The notes under the pieces are model-generated. The model was not told the origin of the DNA and did no database searches. It saw nothing but the letters and a program-made list of their open reading frames with translations. The translations under genes and the position numbers were made by a program. Below, piece after piece: positions 56,561 to 64,000 of a stretch of 64,000 nucleotides of DNA. Source of the DNA: Fulvivirga sp. M361 (GTDB lineage: Bacteria; Bacteroidota; Bacteroidia; Cytophagales; Cyclobacteriaceae); assembly GCF_007097395.1 (NCBI RefSeq), contig NZ_VKDC01000003.1, positions 62,001-126,000 on the forward strand, given 5' to 3'. Positions within the stretch are counted from its first letter, which is position 1. Every line of letters begins with the position of its first letter.

Positions 56561-57808
56561 ATGCCAAATTTTACAAAAACGATCCATTTAACCATTTTCT
56601 TGGCACTTATAGCTTCGATACAAGGTATAGCGCAAGAAGGAACTATCTCAACATCAGTGGAAGAGAAAAGCTTGGAAGACTTCGAAGAAGAAAGAAAATA
56701 CCAATATGTTGACCAGCGTTGGCAGGAAAGAAGGAGTTTGATCAAGTTGAATGTTCCTATAACGGAAGATGTAAATATTGATGGGCTAGGTATGTCGGTG
56801 GAGCATAAATTAAAACCATCCCTTTCTGTTGAATTAGGTTGGGAACTCCCCTTATATTATGGAAGTTCTTTGTTTGCTCAATTAAGGTATTATCCGTCGA
56901 AACGAAAATCGTCTAAGTCTGCCTATGATCGAGTGAATAATTTTTCAGGGACTTACTTCGCCGCTTCTTTTGAAAGATCTTTTGGGCAACAAGGCTTTGA
57001 TAACGCCATTTATACCAGTCTTGAAGATGACTATATTTATGGACTTAGCTTTGGGAGGCAACAAAAAATTGGTAAATGGGGATTTTTTGATGCACGTATT
57101 AAGGCGGAATATCTCAGTAATCTAAGCACATTCCGAATGGGCCTGTCAGTAGGGTCAGGCATAGCATTCGGCAAATCTAAAAGCGTTGATACCGGGGCTT
57201 CAAAATTCAATGAATTTAGCGAAGGGTATACCATTGGAGGCGGAATGTTCAGGATCTCTGACCCGGGCTTTTGGTACCAGCCTAATACCAGAAATCACAC
57301 CCTTGGAACTGTCTCGGGAGGGAGATTAACCTTAGGTTGGGAACAACAAATAATGAATAACCTTTCCCTGATCGTTCAATACAGGTCTCAGTTTAATCAT
57401 GGCAACTCCAGGCGGATCACCAAAAATTATTCATCGTTTTTCAGTAGTGATAATTACAATGAATATAGAATAGCCATTGATATGGAGCTACGCTATTATT
57501 ATAACTTCAACAGGCACATGAGGAGAGGCACTGCAACGAGAAATTTTGAGGGGAATTATATTAGCATTTTGATAGACGATTTTTATAAAAATTATTTCCA
57601 TAACACGGATATAAACTTAGGAGGCGGGCCAAGTGGGGTAGATTATAAAGGGTTTGACGAATTTAAGATCGGAGTAGCATGGGGAATGCAAAGACGCTTT
57701 GGGAAACGAGGTTTCCTGGATGGAGGAGTTGGAGTTTCTTATGACATAGGGCATGAATATTTTGAGCCTTTGATGAAAGCTTCTATTGGCGTTATGATAG
57801 GTAAATGA
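56561..57808 (+). CDS. Exported outer-membrane beta-barrel protein, unknown function
   Basis: 415 residues. Signal peptide (ASIQGIAQ, about 25). From about residue 75 it shows alternating strands (LSVELGWELPLYYGSSLFAQLRYYP, YGLSFGRQQKIGKWGFFDARIKAEYL, NLSLIVQYRSQFNHG, YRIAIDMELRYYYNFN, GFLDGGVGVSYDIGHEYF). It ends IGVMIGK, without a terminal aromatic. Fourth gene of the sigma operon, 1 bp after the DUF4097-like gene. Confidence 0.68.
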   Translation: MPNFTKTIHLTIFLALIASIQGIAQEGTISTSVEEKSLEDFEEERKYQYVDQRWQERRSLIKLNVPITEDVNIDGLGMSVEHKLKPSLSVELGWELPLYYGSSLFAQLRYYPSKRKSSKSAYDRVNNFSGTYFAASFERSFGQQGFDNAIYTSLEDDYIYGLSFGRQQKIGKWGFFDARIKAEYLSNLSTFRMGLSVGSGIAFGKSKSVDTGASKFNEFSEGYTIGGGMFRISDPGFWYQPNTRNHTLGTVSGGRLTLGWEQQIMNNLSLIVQYRSQFNHGNSRRITKNYSSFFSSDNYNEYRIAIDMELRYYYNFNRHMRRGTATRNFEGNYISILIDDFYKNYFHNTDINLGGGPSGVDYKGFDEFKIGVAWGMQRRFGKRGFLDGGVGVSYDIGHEYFEPLMKASIGVMIGK

Positions 57809-58064
57809 TTATAGATGTGCATTTCATTCCGAGTATTCAACCTTTACTTGTAACAGAATGTTCTATCTCATCTGCATTAAAGTCAATCAACTGCTCACAG
57901 TAATTTTTGTGCTGGTATATGAGTATCGACACTTCTAATTCTTAATCTATCTAACAGGATTATAACTAACTACTTTACCAGAGTGATTAAAGGAATCAGG
58001 GTCAAGTACGCCCATTTAGTAAAACCAATTGCCTTTGATGTACCTGAATAAAACCACAAACAAG

Positions 58065-58988
58065 ATGAAAGATATATCAATAATTATGATCAACTATAAC
58101 TCTGCATCCTATTCCATGAACTGTGTGAACAGTATTCTGAATAAGACAAATAGTGATCTGGAATACGAAATAATCATAATTGATAATAATTCAAATGAGC
58201 AAGACTATGATCGTCTAAACCATTTTTGTAAAGGAGTGGCATGTGTGTCATTGATAAGAAGTCGAATTAATTTGGGGTTTTCCGCAGGTCATATGCTCGG
58301 CGTACAGAAGGCTCAGGGAAGTTACATTTATTTCTTGAACAATGACACCGAGTTCCTCAATGATAACCTTCGGATTCTTTACTCTTTTATGGAAAGTAAT
58401 AAGAGCGTAGCATTATGTACTGGTCAAATGTATGATTCAAATAAAAATTTTAAACCTTCCTTCAACAGCTTTCCTACCTTAAGGCGAGCGTTGTTCGGTG
58501 CATCCCTGCTGAGTATTTTTAATCCTCGCAAATATCCAAGTCGCAAACGTGCATTTACTTGTCCGGTACAAGTGGACTTTGCAACCGGGGCTGCAATGTT
58601 TGTTAATTTTGAAAAATTTGCAGAAGTAGGTGGCTTTGATACAAACTATTTTTTATACTGTGAAGAGGAAGATATTGCGATGAAGTTTAAGCAGGCCGGG
58701 TATTCAATTTTCTTAATTCCGGAAGCAAAGTTTATTCATCACGTGAGTAAAAGTACCATCCGTGATCTAAGAATTGAGAAAGAGTTTTATGTTTCGCTAT
58801 TCTATTATCACAAGAAGTACTCAGGCTTCCTGGAATATAAGATTATAAAACTTTTGCATTTTCTTAAAAATGTCAAAAGAGCATATAAAGGAGCCAATTA
58901 CCTGAAAATTTCACTTTTCATACTAAAAGGAGCTAAGATGGGTAATTCATTAAGGCATGGACAGAAAATTGCACTTGGTGATAGGTGA
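58065..58988 (+). CDS. Family 2 glycosyltransferase (GT2), intact copy
   Basis: 307 residues from ATG 58065, the position equivalent to the start of the paralogue at 63205; earlier starts (58029, 58038) add an atypical N-terminus. The GT-A fold is complete: ISIIMINYNSASYS, IIIIDNNSNE, NLGFSAGHMLGV, the metal/nucleotide motif FLNNDTEFL, GAAMFVNFEKFAEVGGFDTNYFLYCEEEDIAMKFKQAGY (acceptor ED) and IHHVSKS. It is closest to rhamnosyl/galactosyl-transferase-like GT2 enzymes of surface glycan synthesis, but no glycan cluster surrounds it. The upstream gap 57809-58064 shows no gene. Confidence 0.88.
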   Translation: MKDISIIMINYNSASYSMNCVNSILNKTNSDLEYEIIIIDNNSNEQDYDRLNHFCKGVACVSLIRSRINLGFSAGHMLGVQKAQGSYIYFLNNDTEFLNDNLRILYSFMESNKSVALCTGQMYDSNKNFKPSFNSFPTLRRALFGASLLSIFNPRKYPSRKRAFTCPVQVDFATGAAMFVNFEKFAEVGGFDTNYFLYCEEEDIAMKFKQAGYSIFLIPEAKFIHHVSKSTIRDLRIEKEFYVSLFYYHKKYSGFLEYKIIKLLHFLKNVKRAYKGANYLKISLFILKGAKMGNSLRHGQKIALGDR

Positions 58989-59220
58989 ATTTTAAACTCA
59001 ATGGCAAAGGTCTAAAAAAAGATACTGATCTGCTATATAATGAGAATTTAAAATAGAACGGTATGGGCGTGCTGAGGCGTTTTGGAAGGGATAAAAGGAT
59101 TGAGGTTTCAGATACTTGTAATTGGATTCAGTGAATAGCCTGCGAACCTCATTAACTGGCCGTACACAGTACTCGATTTATCTCAGGTAGTGGGGAGTTA
59201 GTTAAAATTACCCTTAACAC

Positions 59221-59271
59221 ACTTGAATGAAACCAAAGATATGGTGAGAGATGTATATCAATAATAATGAT
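59221..59271 (+). repeat. Remnant of a third GT2 gene start
   Basis: This stretch aligns to the start of the intact GT2 (58042-58090) at about 40 of 49 positions with a 2-base insertion (ACTTGAATGAAACCA versus ACCTGAATAAAACCA, and ATATCAATAATAATGAT versus ATATCAATAATTATGAT). The similarity ends soon after. It lies in the 685-base gap 58989-59673, which otherwise holds the spacer copy at 59426. Confidence 0.55.
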
Positions 59272-59425
59272 TCTTCGTTGTGTTTAGCGAAGTAATCGAA
59301 TACCATGAATAAAACAATTAGTACAATAGGAGGTACAAGGTACTTCAGGCATTTTTTCCACATATCAAAAATTGATAAAAAGGTTAGAGCGTAATGATTT
59401 CAGATATGTGGCTTACAGGTTTATT

Positions 59426-59640
59426 GGTCATTGCGGATAAAACCGGTAATGACTACCTTGTTAAGTATTTTTGCATTTTGTAGGTATAATGAGTCTTATA
59501 ATATTTAAATACACATGTTGTATAGTTAGTTGTTGGTTATGAAAATCTTGATCTATGGATGGGGTTAAGATTAGCTTCTCAACACGCGTACTCAGGTGAA
59601 GTATGTTCCTTATCATTCACAATTTAATGTAACTCAGTAA
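59426..59640 (+). repeat. Non-coding spacer repeat, copy A (upstream of the TonB receptor)
   Basis: About 215 bases similar to 62975-63191. Shared blocks: GGTNATTG...AAAACNGGTAATG near the left end, AATACACATG in the middle, TATGAAAA, and CTCAGNTGAAGTATG with TCCTTAT near the right end. Neither copy has an open frame; they may be duplicated promoter/leader regions. Confidence 0.65.
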
Positions 59641-59673
59641 TCATTTTTGCGTCAATTTTACCTTACCCCAAAC

Positions 59674-62022
59674 ATGAAAACAAAACTAAGGCTTGGCCTT
59701 GTCATTTTTCTTTTGCCCTGTAGTGTTGTTTTTGCACAAAAATATAGTATCAGTGGTTATGTCAAAGAAAAAGGAAGTGGTGAGTTGTTACCCGGGGTTA
59801 CTGTCTATCTGCCTGACTTGAAAACCGGTGCAGTTACCAATACGTATGGTTTCTATTCCCTTACGTTAGCCGGGAATGAAACATATGATGTACAGTATTC
59901 CTTCATTGGTTACGAGCCAATAAGCAAACGTCTTAACTTAAATGAAAATAAAAGCATCAATATAGAACTGACAGCTTCTGCAATAGCTTTAGAGGAGGTA
60001 GTGGTCATGGCTGAGCAACAAGAACTGATAAGTGAAAAGAGCCAAATGAGTGTCGTTAGCCTTCCAACAAGAAAGATACAGGATTTCCCCTCCTTTTTAG
60101 GTGAAAAAGATGTGATGAAAACGCTTCAATTGATGCCTGGTGTTCAGTCAGGGTCAGAAGGAAGCTCAGGGCTTTATGTCAGGGGGGGCGGGCCAGACCA
60201 AAACCTGATAATTCTGGACGAAGCTGTGGTGTATAATGCCAGTCATCTTTTCGGCTTCTTTAGTGTGTTCAATGGAGATGCGTTAAAATCTGTGGAGCTG
60301 TATAAAGGTGGCTTTCCGCCCAGGTTCGGAGGAAGGCTGTCTTCCGTGGTGAAAATGGATATGAAAGACGGCAATAAAGAGGAAGTCCATGGAAAGGTTG
60401 GTATAGGTCTGTTATCCTCCAGTTTCATGCTGGAAGGGCCTATTAAAAAGGGAAAGACTTCTTTCCTTGTCAGCGGCAGAAGAACGTATCTCGATGTATT
60501 GGCAGCCCCCTTTATTAAGGCGTCTTCGGATGGTGAGGCAAGTGGCGGTTATTATTTTTATGACCTCAACACTAAGATCAATCATGAATTTAGCAGTAGG
60601 GACAAGCTTTATGTGAGCGGTTATTTTGGCCGTGACAAGTTTTATGCAAAAGAGAAGTATGAAGATAGTAAATTTAATGCGGGTCTTGGCTGGGGTAATG
60701 CCACCGGCACTTTGCGTTGGAATCATCAGTTCAACGATAAGCTGTTTGCCAATAGCTCCTTGATTTTTAGTCGATATAGCTTTGATATCTCGGCCGATGA
60801 AGAGGATCGGGACTTTGATTATAAACTCAAATACTCATCCGGGATAACAGATTACAGTGCAAAGTTTGACCTCGACTTTTTTCCTAACCCGAGTCATAGC
60901 TTACGTTTTGGTTTGCTGACCACCCATCACAGCTTCACCCCGCGTGCTTTGGTATTGCGGGAGACAGGTATAGAGCCTAAGGATGAACAAGATAAATTCA
61001 ATTCTATCGAAACGGCTGTTTATGCTGAAGATGATATGCGACTTTTTAATCGGCTCAATATTTTACTTGGATTGCGGCTAAGCCATTTTAACTATAAAAA
61101 CACACAATATTTCAAACCGGAGCCGAGATTGTCTATGGCCTATATGCTGAATGATAAGCTCTCGGTGAAGGCATCCTACGCCAGTATGAACCAATACATA
61201 CATTTGCTTACCAACTCAGGCATAGGCCTGCCGACTGATTTGTGGGTTTCGTCCACAGATAAGGTAAAACCACAAAGTTCCCGGCAGGTAGCCATTGGGC
61301 TGGCAAAAGATTTTAACAGCAGGCATGGACTTAGCCTGACCATAGAAGGGTATTATAAAAAGTCAGACGATGTTATCGCCTACAAGGAAGGGGCAACTTT
61401 TTTGGTACTGGATGATCCTGAGTCTGCTGAAAATGTTAACTGGGAAGATAACATCACTGCCGGGCAGTCCTGGGCTTATGGCGCTGAAGTATTTCTGGAG
61501 AAAAAGCTGGGAAAATTTACCGGTTGGCTTGGCTATACCCTTTCAAAGACAGAGTTGCAATTCGATGAATTGAATTTAGGAGAAAAGTATTTTGCCAAAT
61601 ATGACAGACGTCACGATGTATCTTTGGTAGGGGTTTTTAAACCATCAAATAAAATTACTTTGTCCGGAACCTGGGTGTATGGTACAGGTAATAACTTTAC
61701 TGTGCCTACCGGTACTTTTCGGGTAGCACAAGAAAAACTGTCACATTCTTTCTTTTTTGAACCTGAGTTTGATGATATAGAGCAAATCAATAACTTCAGA
61801 GCGGAGGCTTATCACCGCCTGGATTTTGGAATACAATTCCATAAAAAGAAGAAAAGAGGTATCAGGACCTGGGACATCGGTATTTATAATATATACAATC
61901 GTAGAAATCCATTTTTTTATTATACAGAGTCAAAGACAGTACCTCAGGGTGAAAAGATAGCTCTTAAAAAGGTGAGTATACTTCCCGTTATTCCATCCAT
62001 CAGTTATCGCCTGGAGTTTTAA
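59674..62022 (+). CDS. TonB-dependent outer-membrane receptor with N-terminal CarboxypepD_reg-like domain
   Basis: 782 residues from ATG 59674 (a TTG at 59647 is further from the signal peptide). Signal peptide (PCSVVFAQ) then the carboxypeptidase-regulatory-like domain (ISGYVKEKGSGELLPGVTVYLPD...GFYSLTL). The plug has VMKTLQLMPGVQSGSEGSSGLYVRGGGPDQNLIILDEA and VVYNASHLFGFFSVFN. The 22-stranded barrel ends ISYRLEF. It is paired with a DUF4249 lipoprotein 6 bp downstream, a pairing parallel to SusCD. The substrate is unknown. Confidence 0.92.
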   Translation: MKTKLRLGLVIFLLPCSVVFAQKYSISGYVKEKGSGELLPGVTVYLPDLKTGAVTNTYGFYSLTLAGNETYDVQYSFIGYEPISKRLNLNENKSINIELTASAIALEEVVVMAEQQELISEKSQMSVVSLPTRKIQDFPSFLGEKDVMKTLQLMPGVQSGSEGSSGLYVRGGGPDQNLIILDEAVVYNASHLFGFFSVFNGDALKSVELYKGGFPPRFGGRLSSVVKMDMKDGNKEEVHGKVGIGLLSSSFMLEGPIKKGKTSFLVSGRRTYLDVLAAPFIKASSDGEASGGYYFYDLNTKINHEFSSRDKLYVSGYFGRDKFYAKEKYEDSKFNAGLGWGNATGTLRWNHQFNDKLFANSSLIFSRYSFDISADEEDRDFDYKLKYSSGITDYSAKFDLDFFPNPSHSLRFGLLTTHHSFTPRALVLRETGIEPKDEQDKFNSIETAVYAEDDMRLFNRLNILLGLRLSHFNYKNTQYFKPEPRLSMAYMLNDKLSVKASYASMNQYIHLLTNSGIGLPTDLWVSSTDKVKPQSSRQVAIGLAKDFNSRHGLSLTIEGYYKKSDDVIAYKEGATFLVLDDPESAENVNWEDNITAGQSWAYGAEVFLEKKLGKFTGWLGYTLSKTELQFDELNLGEKYFAKYDRRHDVSLVGVFKPSNKITLSGTWVYGTGNNFTVPTGTFRVAQEKLSHSFFFEPEFDDIEQINNFRAEAYHRLDFGIQFHKKKKRGIRTWDIGIYNIYNRRNPFFYYTESKTVPQGEKIALKKVSILPVIPSISYRLEF

Positions 62023-62028
62023 ATATAA

Positions 62029-62901
62029 ATGATGAATAGTATGATCTGCCTTCCTAAAATTATTTTCAACAATGCTTTGCTGCTTGTTCTATCTGTTTTT
62101 GTTGCCAGTTGTGTAGAAGAGGTAAACCCGAAAGGTTTGGTTAATACAGATCGAAAAGTGGTGATTAATTCTCTCATATCTCCACAAGATTCTATTATTT
62201 CTGTTGAGGTCTCATTGTCCAGACCAGTTTTGGGAATTACCAACTTTGGTGCCGATTTGATCACGGATGCAGAGGTTATTATTTCGGATGGTACTGTGAG
62301 TAACGTAATTCCCTTTGATGATGTAACTGCGAGGTACAATCTGGAAACGGATGTATTCCCGATACAGGCTGGAAAGCAATATTTTCTCGAGGTAAAAACT
62401 GGTGGAAATACATATAAAGCAAGCTGTCAGGTACCTGAAACACCGGCTACTGACATCAGAACGACCATCAGTGAGACTAGGGATGGTTTCCGGCTAAGGG
62501 TATTTTGGAGAGACCAGAAAGGTGAAGAGAATTATTACAGAGTATCAGGAGGTTATAAAGATGATGTTGATCGTGATCGCAATTTTTACCTGGGATTGGA
62601 TTTTGCTGAAGAAGGCTTTAAGACAGATAATGGCAGGGACGGGGAGGTTATTTCGGCGGATACTGATATTTTGTTGAATTACTTCGTAAATGGTCAAAAG
62701 GTATTAATCGATTCGTTAGAAATTCAATTGCTCACTACAGACAAAAATTATTACGAATATCAAAAAGTTTTAGTTGATATCGATCAGAATGAAAATCCGT
62801 TTGCCGAGCCCGTCCGGCTTATTAGCACCATAGAAGGTGAGGATGCCTTGGGCATTTTTGCTGCATATCAATCTGTTATAAAAAAGATGAAAGTGGAATG
62901 A
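62029..62901 (+). CDS. DUF4249 outer-membrane lipoprotein
   Basis: 290 residues. Lipoprotein signal with SVFVASC (Cys about 27) followed by VEEVNPKG. DUF4249 features: KVVINSLISPQDSIISVEVSLSRPVLG, ADLITDAEVIISDG, IQAGKQYFLEVKTGGNTYKASCQVPETP. It works with the TonB receptor just upstream. Starts at 62029, 62032 and 62041 are all possible. Confidence 0.88.
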   Translation: MMNSMICLPKIIFNNALLLVLSVFVASCVEEVNPKGLVNTDRKVVINSLISPQDSIISVEVSLSRPVLGITNFGADLITDAEVIISDGTVSNVIPFDDVTARYNLETDVFPIQAGKQYFLEVKTGGNTYKASCQVPETPATDIRTTISETRDGFRLRVFWRDQKGEENYYRVSGGYKDDVDRDRNFYLGLDFAEEGFKTDNGRDGEVISADTDILLNYFVNGQKVLIDSLEIQLLTTDKNYYEYQKVLVDIDQNENPFAEPVRLISTIEGEDALGIFAAYQSVIKKMKVE

Positions 62902-62917
62902 TCTCAGACAAACGTCT

Positions 62918-62942
62918 GTAGGTTTTTCAATAGATAAACCTG
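62918..62942 (+). terminator. Weak hairpin after the DUF4249 gene
   Basis: GTAGGTTT pairs with AAACCTGC (8 bp, one T-G pair) across a 9-base loop, with no clear T-run. It may terminate only partly. Confidence 0.4.
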
Positions 62943-62974
62943 CATCTGCATTTTGGTAAAAAATGACCAAGGTT

Positions 62975-63191
62975 GGTTATTGTAGGCAAAACAGGTAATG
63001 GCTAGCCTTACAAAGCATTTCGTGTATTGTCGGTATGTCTGGTATGATAGAAGCTACCTGCTAATACAATACACATGCGGTTGAAATGAGTCGCTGGATA
63101 TGAAAACCTTAACAAGGCGAGTCTTTCAATGCAAGAGCTCAGATGAAGTATGGTCCTTATAGTTCCCGATGTCCTTAATGTACTTTAGTAA
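62975..63191 (+). repeat. Non-coding spacer repeat, copy B (upstream of the second GT2)
   Basis: Diverged partner of 59426-59640, ending 14 bases before the GT2 ATG at 63205. Its last bases TTTAGTAAAAC also occur before the first GT2 (58015-58025), linking the spacer to the glycosyltransferase unit. The 303-base gap 62902-63204 holds this repeat and the hairpin at 62918, and no gene. Confidence 0.65.
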
Positions 63192-63204
63192 AACGGTTGG
63201 TCAA

Positions 63205-64000
63205 ATGAAAGATGTATCAGTGATCTTTATCAATGATAACTCATCATCCTATTCAATGTACTGTGTGAACAGTATTTTGGATAAGTCAAATGATGATCTT
63301 AATTATGAAATCATAATCGTTGATAATAATTCTAACGAATTGGACTATGACCGTTTGAGCCATTTTTGTGAAGAGATAGCCTGTGTATCAGTGATCAGAA
63401 GTAGTGTTACTTTAGGAGTTTCTGAAGGACATATGCTAGGTGCTGAACAATGTGATGGAAAGTATATTTATTTCTTAAGCAATCATGTGGCATTTCTTAA
63501 TGATAATCTCAGGATCCTTTATTTTTTTATGAGAAGTAATAGAGAGGTGGCGTTATGTACTGGTCAAATGTATGATTCAAATAAAAACTTCCATCCTTCT
63601 TTTAACAGCTTTCCCGGTTTGATACGATCGCTATTTGGTGTATCCCTTTTAAATGTTTTTAATCCACTCAAGTACCCGGATCGTAAAAGTGAATTCACCT
63701 TTCCTATACAAGTCGACTTTGTTACTGGTGCAGCAATGTTTGTTGATGGTAAAAAATTTAAGGAAATAGGTGGTTTTGATACTAATTACTTTTTGCACTG
63801 TGGAGAGGAGGACATTGCTATGAGATTTAAAAAAGCTAACTATCCAACTTTTTTAGTTCCGGAAGCAAAGTTCATTTACCATATGCCAAATAAGGCCTGT
63901 GATATAAAAGTCGAAAAAGAATTTTATAAAGCGTTATTCTATTACTATAATAAGTTTTCTGTCAAATTGGAATATAGAGTAATGAAAATATTACTCTTTC
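63205..64000 (+). CDS. GT2-like glycosyltransferase paralogue, catalytic motif degenerate, 3' partial
   Basis: 265 codons are open from ATG 63205 to the window edge. It aligns over its length with the GT2 at 58065 (shared: SILNK/SILDK, IIIVDNNSNE, LNDNLRILY, ALCTGQMYDSNKNF, GGFDTNYFL, EEDIAM). The metal/nucleotide motif NNDTEF is SNHVAF here, NLGFSAG is TLGVSEG, and the IHHV after the acceptor region is IYHM. It is probably inactive or changed in function. The upstream spacer resembles 59426-59640. Confidence 0.8.
   Translation, partial: MKDVSVIFINDNSSSYSMYCVNSILDKSNDDLNYEIIIVDNNSNELDYDRLSHFCEEIACVSVIRSSVTLGVSEGHMLGAEQCDGKYIYFLSNHVAFLNDNLRILYFFMRSNREVALCTGQMYDSNKNFHPSFNSFPGLIRSLFGVSLLNVFNPLKYPDRKSEFTFPIQVDFVTGAAMFVDGKKFKEIGGFDTNYFLHCGEEDIAMRFKKANYPTFLVPEAKFIYHMPNKACDIKVEKEFYKALFYYYNKFSVKLEYRVMKILLF

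Noticed and set aside
57837-57932. 31-codon minus-strand frame from GTG in the gap before the first GT2
   Set aside because: Protein-like composition but too short and without context to support as a gene.

Overview
The window reads as chromosome from a member of the Bacteroidota, most likely the Cytophagales (family-level placement is inference). The pointers are SusC/SusD and DUF4249 outer-membrane pairs, a T9SS C-terminal sorting domain, lipoproteins with acidic residues after the lipidated Cys, an alternative complex III (ACIII) operon, and a textbook Bacteroidota promoter (TTTG-N19-TAnnTTTG). No tRNA, rRNA, CRISPR array, insertion sequence or prophage was seen.

Layout. 1-1913: the end of a SusC-type receptor and its SusD partner, closed by a hairpin terminator. 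2022-7910: a coiled-coil membrane protein, a TPMT-like methyltransferase, an Omp85-like barrel and a frame-broken OmpA/PorE-like gene. 8073-25049: the respiratory block. A near-perfect promoter precedes actABCDEF (quinol:cytochrome c oxidoreductase), which runs straight into the aa3 oxidase subunits, heme A synthase, heme O synthase, two subunit III-type proteins and subunit IV. After a hairpin come an SCO-like protein without its copper cysteines, a DUF420 (CtaM-like) assembly factor and two small membrane proteins. Together these genes encode an ACIII-aa3 chain with its assembly factors.

25091-33913: a 1229-residue NtrY-like histidine kinase overlapping a 1144-residue outer-membrane protein, then (minus strand) an MlaE/MlaF-type ABC transporter followed by an unlisted 57-residue membrane protein. 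34054-40503: a short-chain dehydrogenase, a secreted GH86-like agarase/porphyranase with a T9SS tail, an M48 protease and an exported protein of unknown function. 40560-48033: TamL-like barrel lipoprotein, a divergent SpoU/TrmH methyltransferase, convergent smc, and a small membrane-anchored protein. 48614-54266: a probably surface-exposed lipoprotein and three tandem amidohydrolase-fold proteins, only the middle one keeping metal ligands. 54588-57808: a tightly overlapping operon of ECF sigma factor, membrane anti-sigma candidate, DUF4097-like protein and outer-membrane barrel.

58065-64000 is the most unusual part. Two family-2 glycosyltransferase (GT2) paralogues flank a TonB receptor/DUF4249 pair. 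The second copy, which runs off the window edge, has lost the catalytic DxD-type motif. A fragment of a third GT2 start lies between them, and two diverged copies of a ~215-bp non-coding spacer precede the receptor and the second GT2. This looks like a decaying or diversifying duplicated cassette. All assignments were made by reading the sequence; no database search was run.
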